Source of the DNA: Variovorax sp. DXTD-1
Lineage (GTDB): Bacteria > Pseudomonadota > Gammaproteobacteria > Burkholderiales > Burkholderiaceae_C
Reading direction: 5' to 3'
Length of the DNA: 64,000 nucleotides
Assembly (NCBI RefSeq): GCF_003984625.1
Contig: NZ_RWKH01000002.1
Coordinates: forward strand, 186,001 to 250,000
How positions within the stretch are numbered: the first letter of the stretch is position 1; every line of letters begins with the position of its first letter. The position numbers and the translations under genes are program-made. Below the pieces are notes generated by a model. That model was not told the DNA's origin. It did not search any database and saw only the letters and a list, made by a program, of their open reading frames with translations. This document shows positions 25,286 to 32,489 of the stretch, piece by piece.

Positions 25286-25827
25286 TCGTCTATGCGCAGT
25301 TGCTTCGGAACGCTCATAAAAACCCTGAGCTGCTCCTCCAGCGCAGAGATGCGAGCTTTATCTGTGGCCGCGCGCTCGGCCTGTTCATGGTCGCGCCGGC
25401 GCAAATCGGCAATCTGGTCGGCCAGGTCGCGGCCTGTCACCATGGCATGGAACTGCTCAGCAGCGCCTTTCACCGACATGGCGAGCATGCGCTCCTCTTC
25501 GAGCGTGATGGTCAGCATGTCGTCGCCCACCTCAATCTTCACCCAGCCGCCCTGAATGCGCGTCACCGAGACTGCCCGGGCTGGCGGCATGCTTTCCACC
25601 GGCTCAAAGACCCCAGGCATGACGCGACGGATGGCGCCGGACTCGATGAGCTTCTTCGTATGCTCGTCCACCTTGCCCACCGGAACCTCGAGGAGGTCGG
25701 CCACCGTCTGGCGCGAGGCAGCGCGGCCAGCAGCATGGATTTCAGCGATGAGCTGAAGCACGCGGTCGGTGGTCAGCGACACCCGCTTTACGGGTGCATC
25801 CGGGCGCGTCAGGATGAGGGAATTCAC
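25276..25827 (-). CDS. Winged-helix DNA-binding protein with coiled coil
   Basis: A 183-residue protein starting at GTG (VNSLILTRPDAPVKRV), overlapping the upstream stop as GTGA. The N-terminal HTH (residues about 17-60) has DRVLQLIAEIHAAGRAASRQ and TVADLLEVPVGKVDEHTKK. The C-terminus is a coiled coil (DLADQIADLRRRDHEQAERA). It is the last early gene before the late block, a position that suits a late regulator; that role is inference. Confidence 0.6.
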   Translation of the reverse strand: MNSLILTRPDAPVKRVSLTTDRVLQLIAEIHAAGRAASRQTVADLLEVPVGKVDEHTKKLIESGAIRRVMPGVFEPVESMPPARAVSVTRIQGGWVKIEVGDDMLTITLEEERMLAMSVKGAAEQFHAMVTGRDLADQIADLRRRDHEQAERAATDKARISALEEQLRVFMSVPKQLRIDDPR

Positions 25828-26000
25828 AGCAGGGACCCTTGCGGCACGGCCGCGGCGGCGAACTTCCCCAGCCGGCACACGCTCTGCGCCGGCGTGGTGA
25901 TGGCGGTGCGCAGCTGCTCGTGCCGCACGGCGCACTGGCCGAAGCCGGCTTGGCCGAGCGAGCCGACGAGGCGCCAGTGCTGGCAGTTGGCGCAGGTCAC
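25824..26000 (-). CDS. 58-residue Cys-containing small protein
   Basis: A short gene starting at GTG with VTCANCQHWRLVG, then FGQCAVRHEQL and QSVCRLGK. Four Cys in a CxxC...C...C pattern suggest a zinc-binding knuckle. It overlaps both neighbours as GTGA, which strongly supports it being real. Small proteins of this kind are common in phage early operons; function unknown. Confidence 0.65.
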   Translation of the reverse strand: MTCANCQHWRLVGSLGQAGFGQCAVRHEQLRTAITTPAQSVCRLGKFAAAAVPQGSLL

Positions 26001-26671
26001 AGCAATGCCTCCTGCTGCGGCTTCGGCGCCGCCGGCTCGAACAACTGCCCCTGATTCGCTGCCTGCTCTATGCGCTTGCAGGCGCTGTCGAAATACTTGG
26101 CTTCGCGTTCGATACCGATGAACGAGCGCCCGAGTTGGAGCGCGGCAACGCCTGTAGTGCCCGAGCCCATGTAGGGGTCCAAGATCACAGGGGCGTGCCC
26201 GGCGTGCTGAATGGCCCACGCCATGACCGCCACCGGCTTTTGGGTGGGGTGCACCTTTTCGCGGTAGTCGCCCCGCGCCAAAGGGTCGTACGTCAAGACG
26301 CGGGCATTTCCATCCCACGAGCACCAAGCCAGTTCGCACTCGGCGAAGTCGCGCCCCTTGAAGCCGGCGCCCTTGTCCCAAATCAAGTAGTTGCGGGTGG
26401 GTCGCAGCTCGAAGTAATTGCCACCGAACAGCACAGCGCGATCGCCCGCAGCCAGCACGAGCGCGAGATCGCTGGGGGGGGGTACGGCTTCATCCCAGCG
26501 CAGGTCGGCAGTGGCCTCAATCTTCTGGCGGCCGTACTTTCCCGTGCCTGCGCTCGCGCCGATGCCATACGGCGGATCGGTGATGACCGCATCCACCTTG
26601 GCCAGCGTGGGCAGGATCTCCATGCAATCCCCGAGGTACAGGGTTGCGTCGCCGATGGTTTCGACTCTCAC
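25997..26671 (-). CDS. Orphan DNA methyltransferase (beta class, N6-A or N4-C)
   Basis: A 224-residue methyltransferase. Motif IV DPPYGIG lies at about residues 32-38, a target-recognition stretch follows, then KVHPTQKP and motif I DPYMGSGTTG near residue 163. The order IV then I marks the beta class. DPPY allows N6-adenine or N4-cytosine methylation. No restriction enzyme is nearby, so it probably protects phage DNA or regulates. The start is GTG, overlapping the RusA stop. A run of nine G (26474-26482) inside the frame could slip. Confidence 0.88.
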   Translation of the reverse strand: MRVETIGDATLYLGDCMEILPTLAKVDAVITDPPYGIGASAGTGKYGRQKIEATADLRWDEAVPPPSDLALVLAAGDRAVLFGGNYFELRPTRNYLIWDKGAGFKGRDFAECELAWCSWDGNARVLTYDPLARGDYREKVHPTQKPVAVMAWAIQHAGHAPVILDPYMGSGTTGVAALQLGRSFIGIEREAKYFDSACKRIEQAANQGQLFEPAAPKPQQEALL

Positions 26672-27123
26672 GCCACCGCCCCCAGCAGGTCGCCCTGCAC
26701 CACAGGCACCGCCAGCTGCTCGATGCGCACCACCACGCGCGCACCGTGCTCGTCGGGCTCCATGCGCTCAGACGACAGCCGGCGCACCCACTTGTCATCC
26801 TCGATGGCTATGCCCTTGAGCGAGTCGAGCAGCACCTTGTTGGCGTTGTCGATGTCGAGACACTGCACCGTGTCATCCCAGGCCGCGCCGAGCTTGCGCA
26901 TGCGCGTCTTGAAGTCCTGCGGCCGGTTCGGGTACAGCTGCACCTCGATGGCCACGCGGCCGACCAGCGGCGCGCGGATGCCGGCCGCCTTGCACAGCCA
27001 TCCGACTTGCTCCTTGAAGTCCTGGGCTTCCTTCGACACGTAGGTGCTCACGAAGGTGCCGCGCACCGCCGTGCGCCAGTAGCGATTCGCGCTGATCGGA
27101 TACGGGAGGGTGAGTGTGATCAT
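26668..27123 (-). CDS. rusA: RusA-type Holliday junction resolvase
   Basis: A 151-residue endonuclease. It opens with ITLTLPYPISANRYWR, typical of RusA. The acidic active site lies in DIDNANKVLLDSLKGIAIED, matching the conserved Asp residues of the family. It cuts four-way junctions during phage recombination and before packaging. It overlaps both neighbours by 4 bp in the early operon. Confidence 0.9.
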   Translation of the reverse strand: MITLTLPYPISANRYWRTAVRGTFVSTYVSKEAQDFKEQVGWLCKAAGIRAPLVGRVAIEVQLYPNRPQDFKTRMRKLGAAWDDTVQCLDIDNANKVLLDSLKGIAIEDDKWVRRLSSERMEPDEHGARVVVRIEQLAVPVVQGDLLGAVA

Positions 27124-27647
27124 GCGCGGCGCTCCATGCCTGCCAGGCTTTCGGTCAGCCGCATCACCGAAAATTTGACGCCCTTCCCTCGGCTGTAGCG
27201 CTTCACCTGCAGCGTGAGTTCATCGAACCAGTCGGCCTGAAATTCTGCGCTGTCGCCCACCTCGAAGGTCGCAAACAGCTTGTCGAAAGCCTCCTGCCGC
27301 TGCTCGGTGGCGGTCTTTAGCGGCACGCCTTTTCGCACCTTGATGGCAGTCGGATCGACATCGACGGACACACGGAACGGTGACGCAGGGAGGTTCGTGC
27401 ATGTCGGTTCGATATCCTGGGGAAGCGTGATGCGGCGCGTCCCGAGTTTCCAGGCCATCCCCTCGTCGGTGCGATAGCGCTCGAGCAGTCCGGTGCGCAT
27501 GGCCTCGCCGAGCACCGTGTCGAGCGAAGCGCCGTCGCAATCGAACTTCGTGGCTATGTCCTTGCGGGTGAGCTCTTCGCCCTCGTTTCGCATCAGGAAC
27601 GAGATGACGCGAAAAGGAACCGAGCCGGGACGCGGGGTGTAGCTCAT
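27120..27647 (-). CDS. HTH-containing early protein
   Basis: A 175-residue protein. The N-terminal winged helix (residues 10-60) includes VPFRVISFLMRNEGEELTRK and DIATKFDCDGASLDTVLGEA. The C-terminal domain is unknown and includes LATFEVGDSAEFQADWFDEL-type sequence. It overlaps its neighbours by 4 bp. Likely a DNA-binding regulator of phage genes. Confidence 0.62.
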   Translation of the reverse strand: MSYTPRPGSVPFRVISFLMRNEGEELTRKDIATKFDCDGASLDTVLGEAMRTGLLERYRTDEGMAWKLGTRRITLPQDIEPTCTNLPASPFRVSVDVDPTAIKVRKGVPLKTATEQRQEAFDKLFATFEVGDSAEFQADWFDELTLQVKRYSRGKGVKFSVMRLTESLAGMERRA

Positions 27648-28081
27648 GCCGATGCTCCAACGTAGGGTTTTGAAAGGGAATTCCCGAGCGCAAACACGCT
27701 GTTCGGCACCGAAACCCGGGCATGAGCCAGGTTGCTCTCGATGCGAGCCCGGGCGACAGCGCGCTCGGCCAGTTCGTCGGCATCGTCCTCGGCCAGGTCG
27801 CCGGGTTCAGCTCCGACCAACTGCGCGGCCTGCACGCGGGCGCGGCCGGCGGGCGTGATGCGGTAAGTGGCCGATATCTGGTAACCCTTGGCGGTAACCT
27901 GTTCGGCGAGCTTCTGACGCACCAGGCGGCAGACGATGTTGCGCGAGTACTTCGGGCTCAAGTCGAGCTCGCGCTGAACGATCTTGCAGGTGATGAGGCC
28001 GCGCTCGAGCAGCATGGCCAGCACCTGCATGTTGTGGGTCGTCAGCTTCCGGTTTTGCTCCCGGATTTGAGGGGCGTTCAT
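27644..28081 (-). CDS. HTH-containing early protein
   Basis: A 145-residue protein with an N-terminal HTH (MQVLAMLLERGLITCKIVQR and DLSPKYSRNIVCRLVRQKL) and a helical C-terminus. The start overlaps the preceding stop as ATGA. With its neighbour at 27120 it forms a pair of small winged-helix proteins in the replication operon. Role unknown. Confidence 0.6.
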   Translation of the reverse strand: MNAPQIREQNRKLTTHNMQVLAMLLERGLITCKIVQRELDLSPKYSRNIVCRLVRQKLAEQVTAKGYQISATYRITPAGRARVQAAQLVGAEPGDLAEDDADELAERAVARARIESNLAHARVSVPNSVFALGNSLSKPYVGASA

Positions 28082-28584
28082 GGCTGTGTCTCCTCGAAGG
28101 ACAGCGGTTCGCGCAGCGCATCGCGAGCCATGGCCAGCGACGCGGGGGTAGCGCGGAAGGTGTGGCCGTTTCTCCATCCGGCGCTGTCGTCGCGGATGAG
28201 GTCGGCAGCCCACTGGCGGCCAGGCTTGGCGAAGATCGAACCGGCCTTGATGCGGGCCGACAACTCGCGCATGGCCTCGCGTTCTGCGGTCGTCGGGCTG
28301 CGCACGTTGCCGCTGTAGCGGACGGCCTCGACCGTCGCCGGCATGGCATGGCACAACCGTTTGAAATCCATCACGGTCGGCGGCTTCTCGGGCAGGTGGT
28401 CAAGACCGAAGCGAAGGGCCTGCAGATTGCCGGCGAAGCACGCCAGCTCCAGCGCCCAATCGTGTTTCACGACAGCCAGGTCCAGATCACGCCAGCGGTC
28501 GAGGAACGGTGTGCCGTAGCGCAGCACGAGGGCCGAGAACAGCCGGTCGACTGCCTCATCAGCGAGTGGCGGGGGGGAGCGCAT
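28078..28584 (-). CDS. Replication protein P-like (helicase-loader candidate)
   Basis: A 168-residue protein starting MRSPPPLADEAVDRLFSALV. It has LRYGTPFLDRWRDLDLAVVK, then a Trp-containing helix, then ALRFGLDHLPEKPPTVMDF, a layout I associate with lambda P/DnaT-like proteins that bring the host helicase to the phage origin. A perfect AGGAGG lies before the ATG. The start lies 26 bp inside the DUF1376 replication gene. The assignment rests on pattern and place. Confidence 0.5.
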   Translation of the reverse strand: MRSPPPLADEAVDRLFSALVLRYGTPFLDRWRDLDLAVVKHDWALELACFAGNLQALRFGLDHLPEKPPTVMDFKRLCHAMPATVEAVRYSGNVRSPTTAEREAMRELSARIKAGSIFAKPGRQWAADLIRDDSAGWRNGHTFRATPASLAMARDALREPLSFEETQP

Positions 28585-29584
28585 CGAAGACCTCCTGCGG
28601 TTGGGTGGTGTCGCGGCGAGCCGCGGCGTATGGGGCGGCCTGCTGCACGCGCTCGCGCTGCTCTCGGCGCCATTCGGGCTCGGTCGCCGGTGGCCTGCCG
28701 GGTGCTGCGCCGGGCAGTGCGCCCACCTTCGCGGCGTCTCGCCGGCGTCCGGCAGCGGTGCGCAGCGCGTACACGAAGCCCTTGCCGCTGGCCGCGGTGT
28801 CGGCAGCGGCCGAAGCGAGTTCGTCGACCGTGATCCCCGCGTCGAGCAGCGCCAGCAGCTCCGGGTGGCCGGGGTTGGCATCCGCCATGCCGGCGCGCTT
28901 CATGGCCTTGCAGGCTTCGCCGGCCGAGGGTTTCCCCGGATCGAGGTCGAGGTCTCGCGCGTCCGTGCGCGGGGCGGTCGCTTTATTAATCCCTTCTCTT
29001 CTCTTCTCTTCTCTTGCGATCGGGGGGCGATGCTTTTCGTCATCGGGGGGCGATCCCCCCGCGTTATCGGGGGGCGATTCGGGGGGCGATCCCGCCACGA
29101 TCTTTGCGACGGCCTTTTTCTTGAACACCTTGGATTGCGGCGCGAGGTTGCGCAGGCACTGCAGCGCGAACAGGATTTGCCCGTGCGTGGTGGCCGTGTC
29201 GACCTCGATACCCCAACGCGAAGCGTTGCCGATGGAGCCTGAAAAGCTGTTGACCAGCTTCTCGACCCAGGCCTCGAGCGCCTTCTCGGCGACGACGGGG
29301 TGATACAAGCGCCCATCGGTGCACAGCACCCAGCCGCGCAGCGCCTGCGGCTTGACGCGCTTCCAGTTTGCGACCTGGGCCAGGTGGCCGAGCATGCGGT
29401 CGTTGTCGGGGAGGCTTGCGGCCGGCACCTGATGCCAGCTCTGCAGCCAGAGCGCCATGGCCGCGGAGCGCTCGTCGCCCTTACCCAGCACCCATGTCTC
29501 GGAGGTCAGCAGGCGCTGCACGTCGACCGGCAGGTAGGGGAAATCGCGCAGGTCGCATTCGATGGGAACGAGGGGTTCCGTCAT
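28559..29584 (-). CDS. DUF1376 replication-initiator-like protein (lambda O analogue)
   Basis: A 341-residue protein. The N-terminal DUF1376 domain (residues 10-105) has FPYLPVDVQRLLTSETWVLG and ALWLQSWHQVPAASLPDNDR. A flexible middle (165-210) is encoded by an iteron and polypurine tract, and the C-terminal part is helical. DUF1376 proteins sit in phage replication operons in place of lambda O. The gene holds the candidate origin at 28981-29090, as lambda O does. A P-like gene follows. Confidence 0.7.
   Translation of the reverse strand: MTEPLVPIECDLRDFPYLPVDVQRLLTSETWVLGKGDERSAAMALWLQSWHQVPAASLPDNDRMLGHLAQVANWKRVKPQALRGWVLCTDGRLYHPVVAEKALEAWVEKLVNSFSGSIGNASRWGIEVDTATTHGQILFALQCLRNLAPQSKVFKKKAVAKIVAGSPPESPPDNAGGSPPDDEKHRPPIAREEKRREGINKATAPRTDARDLDLDPGKPSAGEACKAMKRAGMADANPGHPELLALLDAGITVDELASAAADTAASGKGFVYALRTAAGRRRDAAKVGALPGAAPGRPPATEPEWRREQRERVQQAAPYAAARRDTTQPQEVFDALPPATR
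28981..29090 (-). other. Candidate phage replication origin (iterons + polypurine tract)
   Basis: Four copies of a 13-bp sequence, ATCGGGGGGCGAT (first base varies), lie at 29019-29031, 29042-29054, 29066-29078 and 29078-29090. In gene direction they are followed by a polypurine tract of 4.6 AGAAG units (28993-29015 as CTTCT on the plus strand) and an AT-rich stretch (28981-28990, CTTTATTAAT). The iteron, then purine-asymmetric, then AT-rich order inside an O-like gene mirrors the lambda origin. Confidence 0.55.
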
Positions 29585-29997
29585 GCCGGAGTCCCCAGCA
29601 CGCGCCGCAGCGCGGTGATCTCTTCACGCAGCATGCGGTTCTCGCGCTCGGTTTCCGTTTCGCGCCGGCGTACGCTGTGCAGGTCGTACCCGCGCTGGTG
29701 GAGCATCCATAGAACCGGTGCGTCGTTGCCGCACTTGTCCATGAGCGCCACGAATTTGGGCCACTGCACGCCCTCGGTGCCGGACTGCCAGCGGGAGAAC
29801 TGAGCCTTGTCGACGCCCAACTCGATCTGCAGGTGCTTGTCCAGGGCATAGCCACCGACCTCCGCGCACAGCTCGATGGCGGCGCCGAGCGACTGCTTGC
29901 GAGCCACCTCTTCGGGGCGCAGTTCATGGGGAAGAGAGAGTTGGTTCACGTTGTCACGCAACAAGGTTGAGAGCTGTTGAGGACCTTGGGAAGGCAA
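29581..29997 (-). CDS. Early DNA-binding regulator (CII-like position)
   Basis: Up to 138 residues. The HTH lies in LDKHLQIELGVDKAQFSRWQ, followed by EGVQWPKFVALMDKCGND and a C-terminal coiled coil (ETETERENRMLREEITALRR). The start is uncertain: the longest form begins at TTG (29997), and GTG at 29949 is another choice; neither has a clear ribosome-binding site. It overlaps the replication gene by 4 bp. Its place between cro and the O-like gene matches lambda CII. Confidence 0.65.
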   Translation of the reverse strand: MPSQGPQQLSTLLRDNVNQLSLPHELRPEEVARKQSLGAAIELCAEVGGYALDKHLQIELGVDKAQFSRWQSGTEGVQWPKFVALMDKCGNDAPVLWMLHQRGYDLHSVRRRETETERENRMLREEITALRRVLGTPA

Positions 29998-30234
29998 ATA
30001 AAAAGAGCATCTAGGGCATGAAACAAACTCATGACGCCGACCTCGATGCGCTCAGCACGCTCCTCCTCGCTAGGCGTGAGCTGTGCGTGGAGAACGTTGT
30101 CGTTGTGGTGGCGCTCGCCGCACTGAGCGCGCTGGTTATCAGCGGGGAGCTGGGCGGCGACTGCGGCGGGTGCCCCCCCCGTGCGGGGCAGAATCCAGGT
30201 CACCACAACTTGGACCCCGCACGGGGCGGACGAA
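29998..30234. other. Apparent non-coding stretch of the early region
   Basis: No well-supported gene is seen on either strand. The left end is AT-richer (around 29998-30035); the right end holds the inverted repeat at 30177-30226. Weak frames exist on both strands (for example a plus-strand start at 30018), but codon use is poor. It may hold an early promoter or an untranslated regulator. Confidence 0.4.
30177..30226. repeat. 12-bp inverted repeat, strong hairpin or paired operator
   Basis: CCCCGTGCGGGG (30177-30188) and its reverse complement CCCCGCACGGGG (30215-30226) flank a 26-bp centre. Each arm is itself nearly palindromic. TCCA and TGGA inside the centre can extend the stem. It lies 9 bp before the plus-strand ATG at 30235. 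Confidence 0.7.
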
Positions 30235-30453
30235 ATGAAGTCGTTCAGCATCGACATCGAGACAGCCGCGGCAGCTTCGTACGAAGCCGGGATGACGCGG
30301 GTCATTGCCGTCGTGAATGTCACGCAGAGCTCAGCAACGGGCAATGCGTTCAGCGAACTGCACATGTCGGAAAAGACCATGCGCCGCATGCACGAGGTAC
30401 TGGGCAAGATCATTCGCAACCTCGACGAACACGCAGCCAAAGACACGCTCTGA
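30235..30453 (+). CDS. Small plus-strand protein in the early region
   Basis: A 72-residue protein starting MKSFSIDIETAAAASYEAGM and ending with a helical NLDEHAAKDTL. Third codon positions are strongly GC-rich, as in the real genes around it, which supports coding on this strand. It runs against the surrounding early operon and overlaps the 3' end of the minus-strand gene at 30410 by 44 bp. A GGGGCGGA stretch precedes the ATG. Function unknown. Confidence 0.5.
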   Translation: MKSFSIDIETAAAASYEAGMTRVIAVVNVTQSSATGNAFSELHMSEKTMRRMHEVLGKIIRNLDEHAAKDTL

Positions 30454-30835
30454 GAGCGGCAGCTTCGTCGGCATCCACAGCGACGATCAGCCCCCCAATC
30501 TCGATGCGCGCGCTGCCATCCGGGAGCGTCGTGACGGATATGGGCCGGGCTGCGCCGCCAGTTGGTGCAAGCGGTTTCGTCGGAGCGATTTGGGCGGTGG
30601 GTTCCGGCTCGGGTGGCTCGCGAAAACCGGCTGCGCGAGTAATAGCATCCGCCGCGGCGCCGCGGGGGTCGAAGCCGCTGTTGAGCAGCGCGATGCCGTT
30701 CGCCCAGCTCGCGTTGAGGATCGCACCCACGCTCACAGCAGCCTGTGTCGCGCGATACATCTCTTCGACGCTCCCGGCGCGGCGTGCCCGGATCAGCGCA
30801 GGGGTGCGCGGGCCCTTCTTCCGGGTGCTGCGCAT
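30410..30835 (-). CDS. Hypothetical early phage protein
   Basis: A 141-residue protein starting MRSTRKKGPRTPALIRARRA: a basic start, a helical middle (SVEEMYRATQAAVSVGAILN), then a Pro-rich linker and a short C-terminal beta segment (SARIEIGGLIVAVDADEAAA). The ATG follows the previous stop as TGAGATG. Unknown function; third gene of the cro transcript. Confidence 0.58.
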   Translation of the reverse strand: MRSTRKKGPRTPALIRARRAGSVEEMYRATQAAVSVGAILNASWANGIALLNSGFDPRGAAADAITRAAGFREPPEPEPTAQIAPTKPLAPTGGAARPISVTTLPDGSARIEIGGLIVAVDADEAAALRACLWLRVRRGCE

Positions 30836-30836
30836 C

Positions 30837-31061
30837 TCACGCCCCCTGCTCGGCCTCAATGGCCGTGATGCGGGCGTCGAGCCAGCGCTGCAGGTTCTGC
30901 GGCGCATTGCCGCGGCGCCCCCAAGCCCACGCTTCAAGTGCGTGGATCCTTGCGTCGGCGATCAGCAGTGCTTCGGCAGCCTCGGTAGCGAAGGCAGCGA
31001 AGGCGCAATCTGCCGCCGCCTTCGATCGGCGACGCCACGGGATCTGGGTTTTCGGGAGCAC
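30837..31061 (-). CDS. Small helical early protein
   Basis: 74 residues from a GTG start (VLPKTQIPWRRRSKAAADCA), then Ala-rich helix (EAAEALLIADARIHALEAWA). It lies 3 bp after the cro stop and just before the next gene. Second gene of the cro transcript; function unknown. Confidence 0.55.
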   Translation of the reverse strand: MLPKTQIPWRRRSKAAADCAFAAFATEAAEALLIADARIHALEAWAWGRRGNAPQNLQRWLDARITAIEAEQGA

Positions 31062-31064
31062 GGT

Positions 31065-31316
31065 TCACGCCCCCTGCTCGGCCTGCGCGGGCTCGATTCC
31101 GGCCTGCATGCGCAGAACGTCCCACGCCACATCGGGGCGCAGGTCTTCGCAGCGAACTTGTCCCTTTGTTGCACGCTCGATGGCTGGACACTTCTCGGCA
31201 GGGATCGGCCTCGCGCCGGAAATCCACTGATTCACAGCGGCCGGGGTCACTTCGAGGGCTTTGGCGAGAGCTGTTTGGCTGCCCAGCACCTCACAGGCTT
31301 TGCGGATGGAGTTCAT
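31065..31316 (-). CDS. Cro-like repressor (YdaS/Cro family HTH)
   Basis: An 83-residue HTH protein: MNSIRKACEVLGSQTALAKA, then LEVTPAAVNQWISGARPIPA with the recognition helix, then the family tail (ERATKGQVRCEDLRPDVAWD). It lies divergent from the CI-like gene and opens the minus-strand early operon. The ATG at 31316 is about 9 bp past the promoter -10 box, so its mRNA may be leaderless. Confidence 0.85.
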   Translation of the reverse strand: MNSIRKACEVLGSQTALAKALEVTPAAVNQWISGARPIPAEKCPAIERATKGQVRCEDLRPDVAWDVLRMQAGIEPAQAEQGA

Positions 31317-31324
31317 GGCGCCGC

Positions 31325-31353
31325 AATTTAGCACTGCTAACCACAAATGGCAA
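31325..31353 (-). promoter_or_regulatory. Promoter of cro / left early operon
   Basis: Minus-strand -35 TTGCCA (31348-31353), a 17-bp spacer and -10 TAAATT (31325-31330). The predicted start of transcription falls within a few bases of the cro ATG. Operator-like palindromes cover the spacer (31328-31340) and overlap the -35 (31351-31363), so repressor binding would block it. Confidence 0.65.
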
Positions 31354-31388
31354 GCCATGCTAAATCTCAGCACAATTAGCATCGCTTG
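31328..31388. promoter_or_regulatory. Three-operator region between cro and cI
   Basis: Three related 13-bp sites: TTAGCACTGCTAA (31328-31340), TTAGCATGGCTTG on the minus strand (31351-31363) and TTAGCATCGCTTG (31376-31388). Spacings are 23 and 25 bp, close to lambda OR. The same pattern recurs before the right operon at 32817-32854. They are the likely binding sites for CI and Cro. Confidence 0.7.
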
Positions 31389-31392
31389 CAAG

Positions 31393-31851
31393 ATGAGCGA
31401 TGCGAAGAGCGAAGGTGAAGCGCTGGGGCGGCGACTTGCAGGCAGGAACAAGGCCGAGTTCGCGCGCGCCCACAAGATCCCAGGCGGTCCTTCGATGCTC
31501 AGTCAAAATATCAGCGGCAACCGGCCGATCAGCCTAGAGGCCGGCATCGCCTACGCCAAAGCTCTTGGATGCACGTTGGCTGAGATTAGCCCGCGCCTAG
31601 CCGCGATGGTTGCCAGCGCCAGCGATATCAAACTCGGCGAAGTCCCCGCACCATCCCCGCCTCTTGAAACGGCTCTTCAGGTGCTCGCTGATGCGTGCAG
31701 CCATGCGCCGATGACGGTCCGGCTCAACGTGCTGGAACTACTTGATCTGCTTGTGAAAAACCCTGCGGCGAACGCTGAGGATCAGATCCCCATCATCGCG
31801 CGCAAATTGTCGGGGGAAAGAACGCAGCTCACGGGCACGGACGGCCCTTAA
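31393..31851 (+). CDS. CI-like repressor lacking a protease domain
   Basis: 152 residues from the ATG at 31393. The N-terminal HTH (residues about 10-60) has RNKAEFARAHKIPGGPSMLS and ISLEAGIAYAKALGCTLAEI. The C-terminal half is helical (ALQVLADACSHAPMTVRLNV) and shows no S24 motif, so RecA-driven self-cleavage is not expected. No ribosome-binding site is visible, hinting at a leaderless message. Divergent from cro across the operator array. Confidence 0.8.
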   Translation: MSDAKSEGEALGRRLAGRNKAEFARAHKIPGGPSMLSQNISGNRPISLEAGIAYAKALGCTLAEISPRLAAMVASASDIKLGEVPAPSPPLETALQVLADACSHAPMTVRLNVLELLDLLVKNPAANAEDQIPIIARKLSGERTQLTGTDGP

Positions 31852-31859
31852 GCCCCGCG

Positions 31860-32009
31860 ATGGCTGAAGTTGCCGCAGGACCTTACAAAGATCATCTGAG
31901 ATTGTTAGCGAAAGTTTCCGATGTAGGCCATCGGCGCAACCCTGATCCGGCGCCTCGGGCTCCAGTTTTTCTCAAATTGATACAAGGCGGCCAGCTATTG
32001 ACGCCATAA
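31860..32009 (+). CDS. Possible 49-residue peptide downstream of cI
   Basis: A short frame starting MAEVAAGPYKDHLRLLAKVS eight bases after the repressor stop. No ribosome-binding site or known motif is present; composition is less GC-biased than the neighbours. It may be real or chance. Confidence 0.25.
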   Translation: MAEVAAGPYKDHLRLLAKVSDVGHRRNPDPAPRAPVFLKLIQGGQLLTP

Positions 32010-32025
32010 CGAAAGAGGAGAAGCA

Positions 32026-32439
32026 ATGTACGAACTGGGCATTTTTGCCGCCTTCATCTTATGGGTCTACAGCACCATGATGGCCGTCGCCAATGCAAAT
32101 TCGCAACTGTCACGCAACCTGGCAAAAGTCGGGATGCGCCTCAGCTGGGTCTCCGGGGAACCGGTGCCGGTCGGCGATCAAGCCGGGGGTGCGTGGCGCT
32201 TCATCTCAGCACTTCTGGCGGCAATTTTCGGGCTGGCTGCAATACTCTTCAGTTGGTTTACCGTTGCGATCTCTGTGGGCATGATGATCTACCAGAAATC
32301 GAAGGCCGCGGGGATGCCGCAAGCTGTGAAGGAGTTTCGATGGAAGCTGCGCAACGTCGATATGACGCGTGAGCAGATCCTGACCGAGATGGCCGCCGCC
32401 CAGAATGCAGTCATGCCCGGATCCGCAGCACGGCAATAG
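32026..32439 (+). CDS. Membrane protein, lysogenic-conversion candidate
   Basis: 137 residues with two membrane segments: residues 3-22 (ELGIFAAFILWVYSTMMAVA) and about 58-88 (FISALLAAIFGLAAILFSWF and following). A charged C-terminus follows. AGAGGAGAA precedes the ATG. It sits between the repressor and a terminator, where temperate phages often carry superinfection-exclusion or defence genes. Local GC is lower than the phage average. Function unknown. Confidence 0.7.
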   Translation: MYELGIFAAFILWVYSTMMAVANANSQLSRNLAKVGMRLSWVSGEPVPVGDQAGGAWRFISALLAAIFGLAAILFSWFTVAISVGMMIYQKSKAAGMPQAVKEFRWKLRNVDMTREQILTEMAAAQNAVMPGSAARQ

Positions 32440-32489
32440 ATTGTGGCCGCCTTTTTTCCATGATGCCGTAGCAGATCAACTCCCAATCG

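Noticed and set aside
28993..29015. Pentanucleotide repeat as a phase-variable switch
   Set aside because: A slip would change the frame of the replication gene, which a phage can hardly afford; its place next to iterons fits an origin unwinding region better.
29946..30446. Minus-strand frame of 166 codons in the early region
   Set aside because: Its first half is antisense to the better-supported plus-strand gene at 30235 and it overlaps both neighbours; codon use is poor.
30018..31331. Plus-strand frame of 437 codons across cro and early genes
   Set aside because: It changes character along its length and is antisense to three supported genes, including cro. Only its first part could be real, without good evidence.
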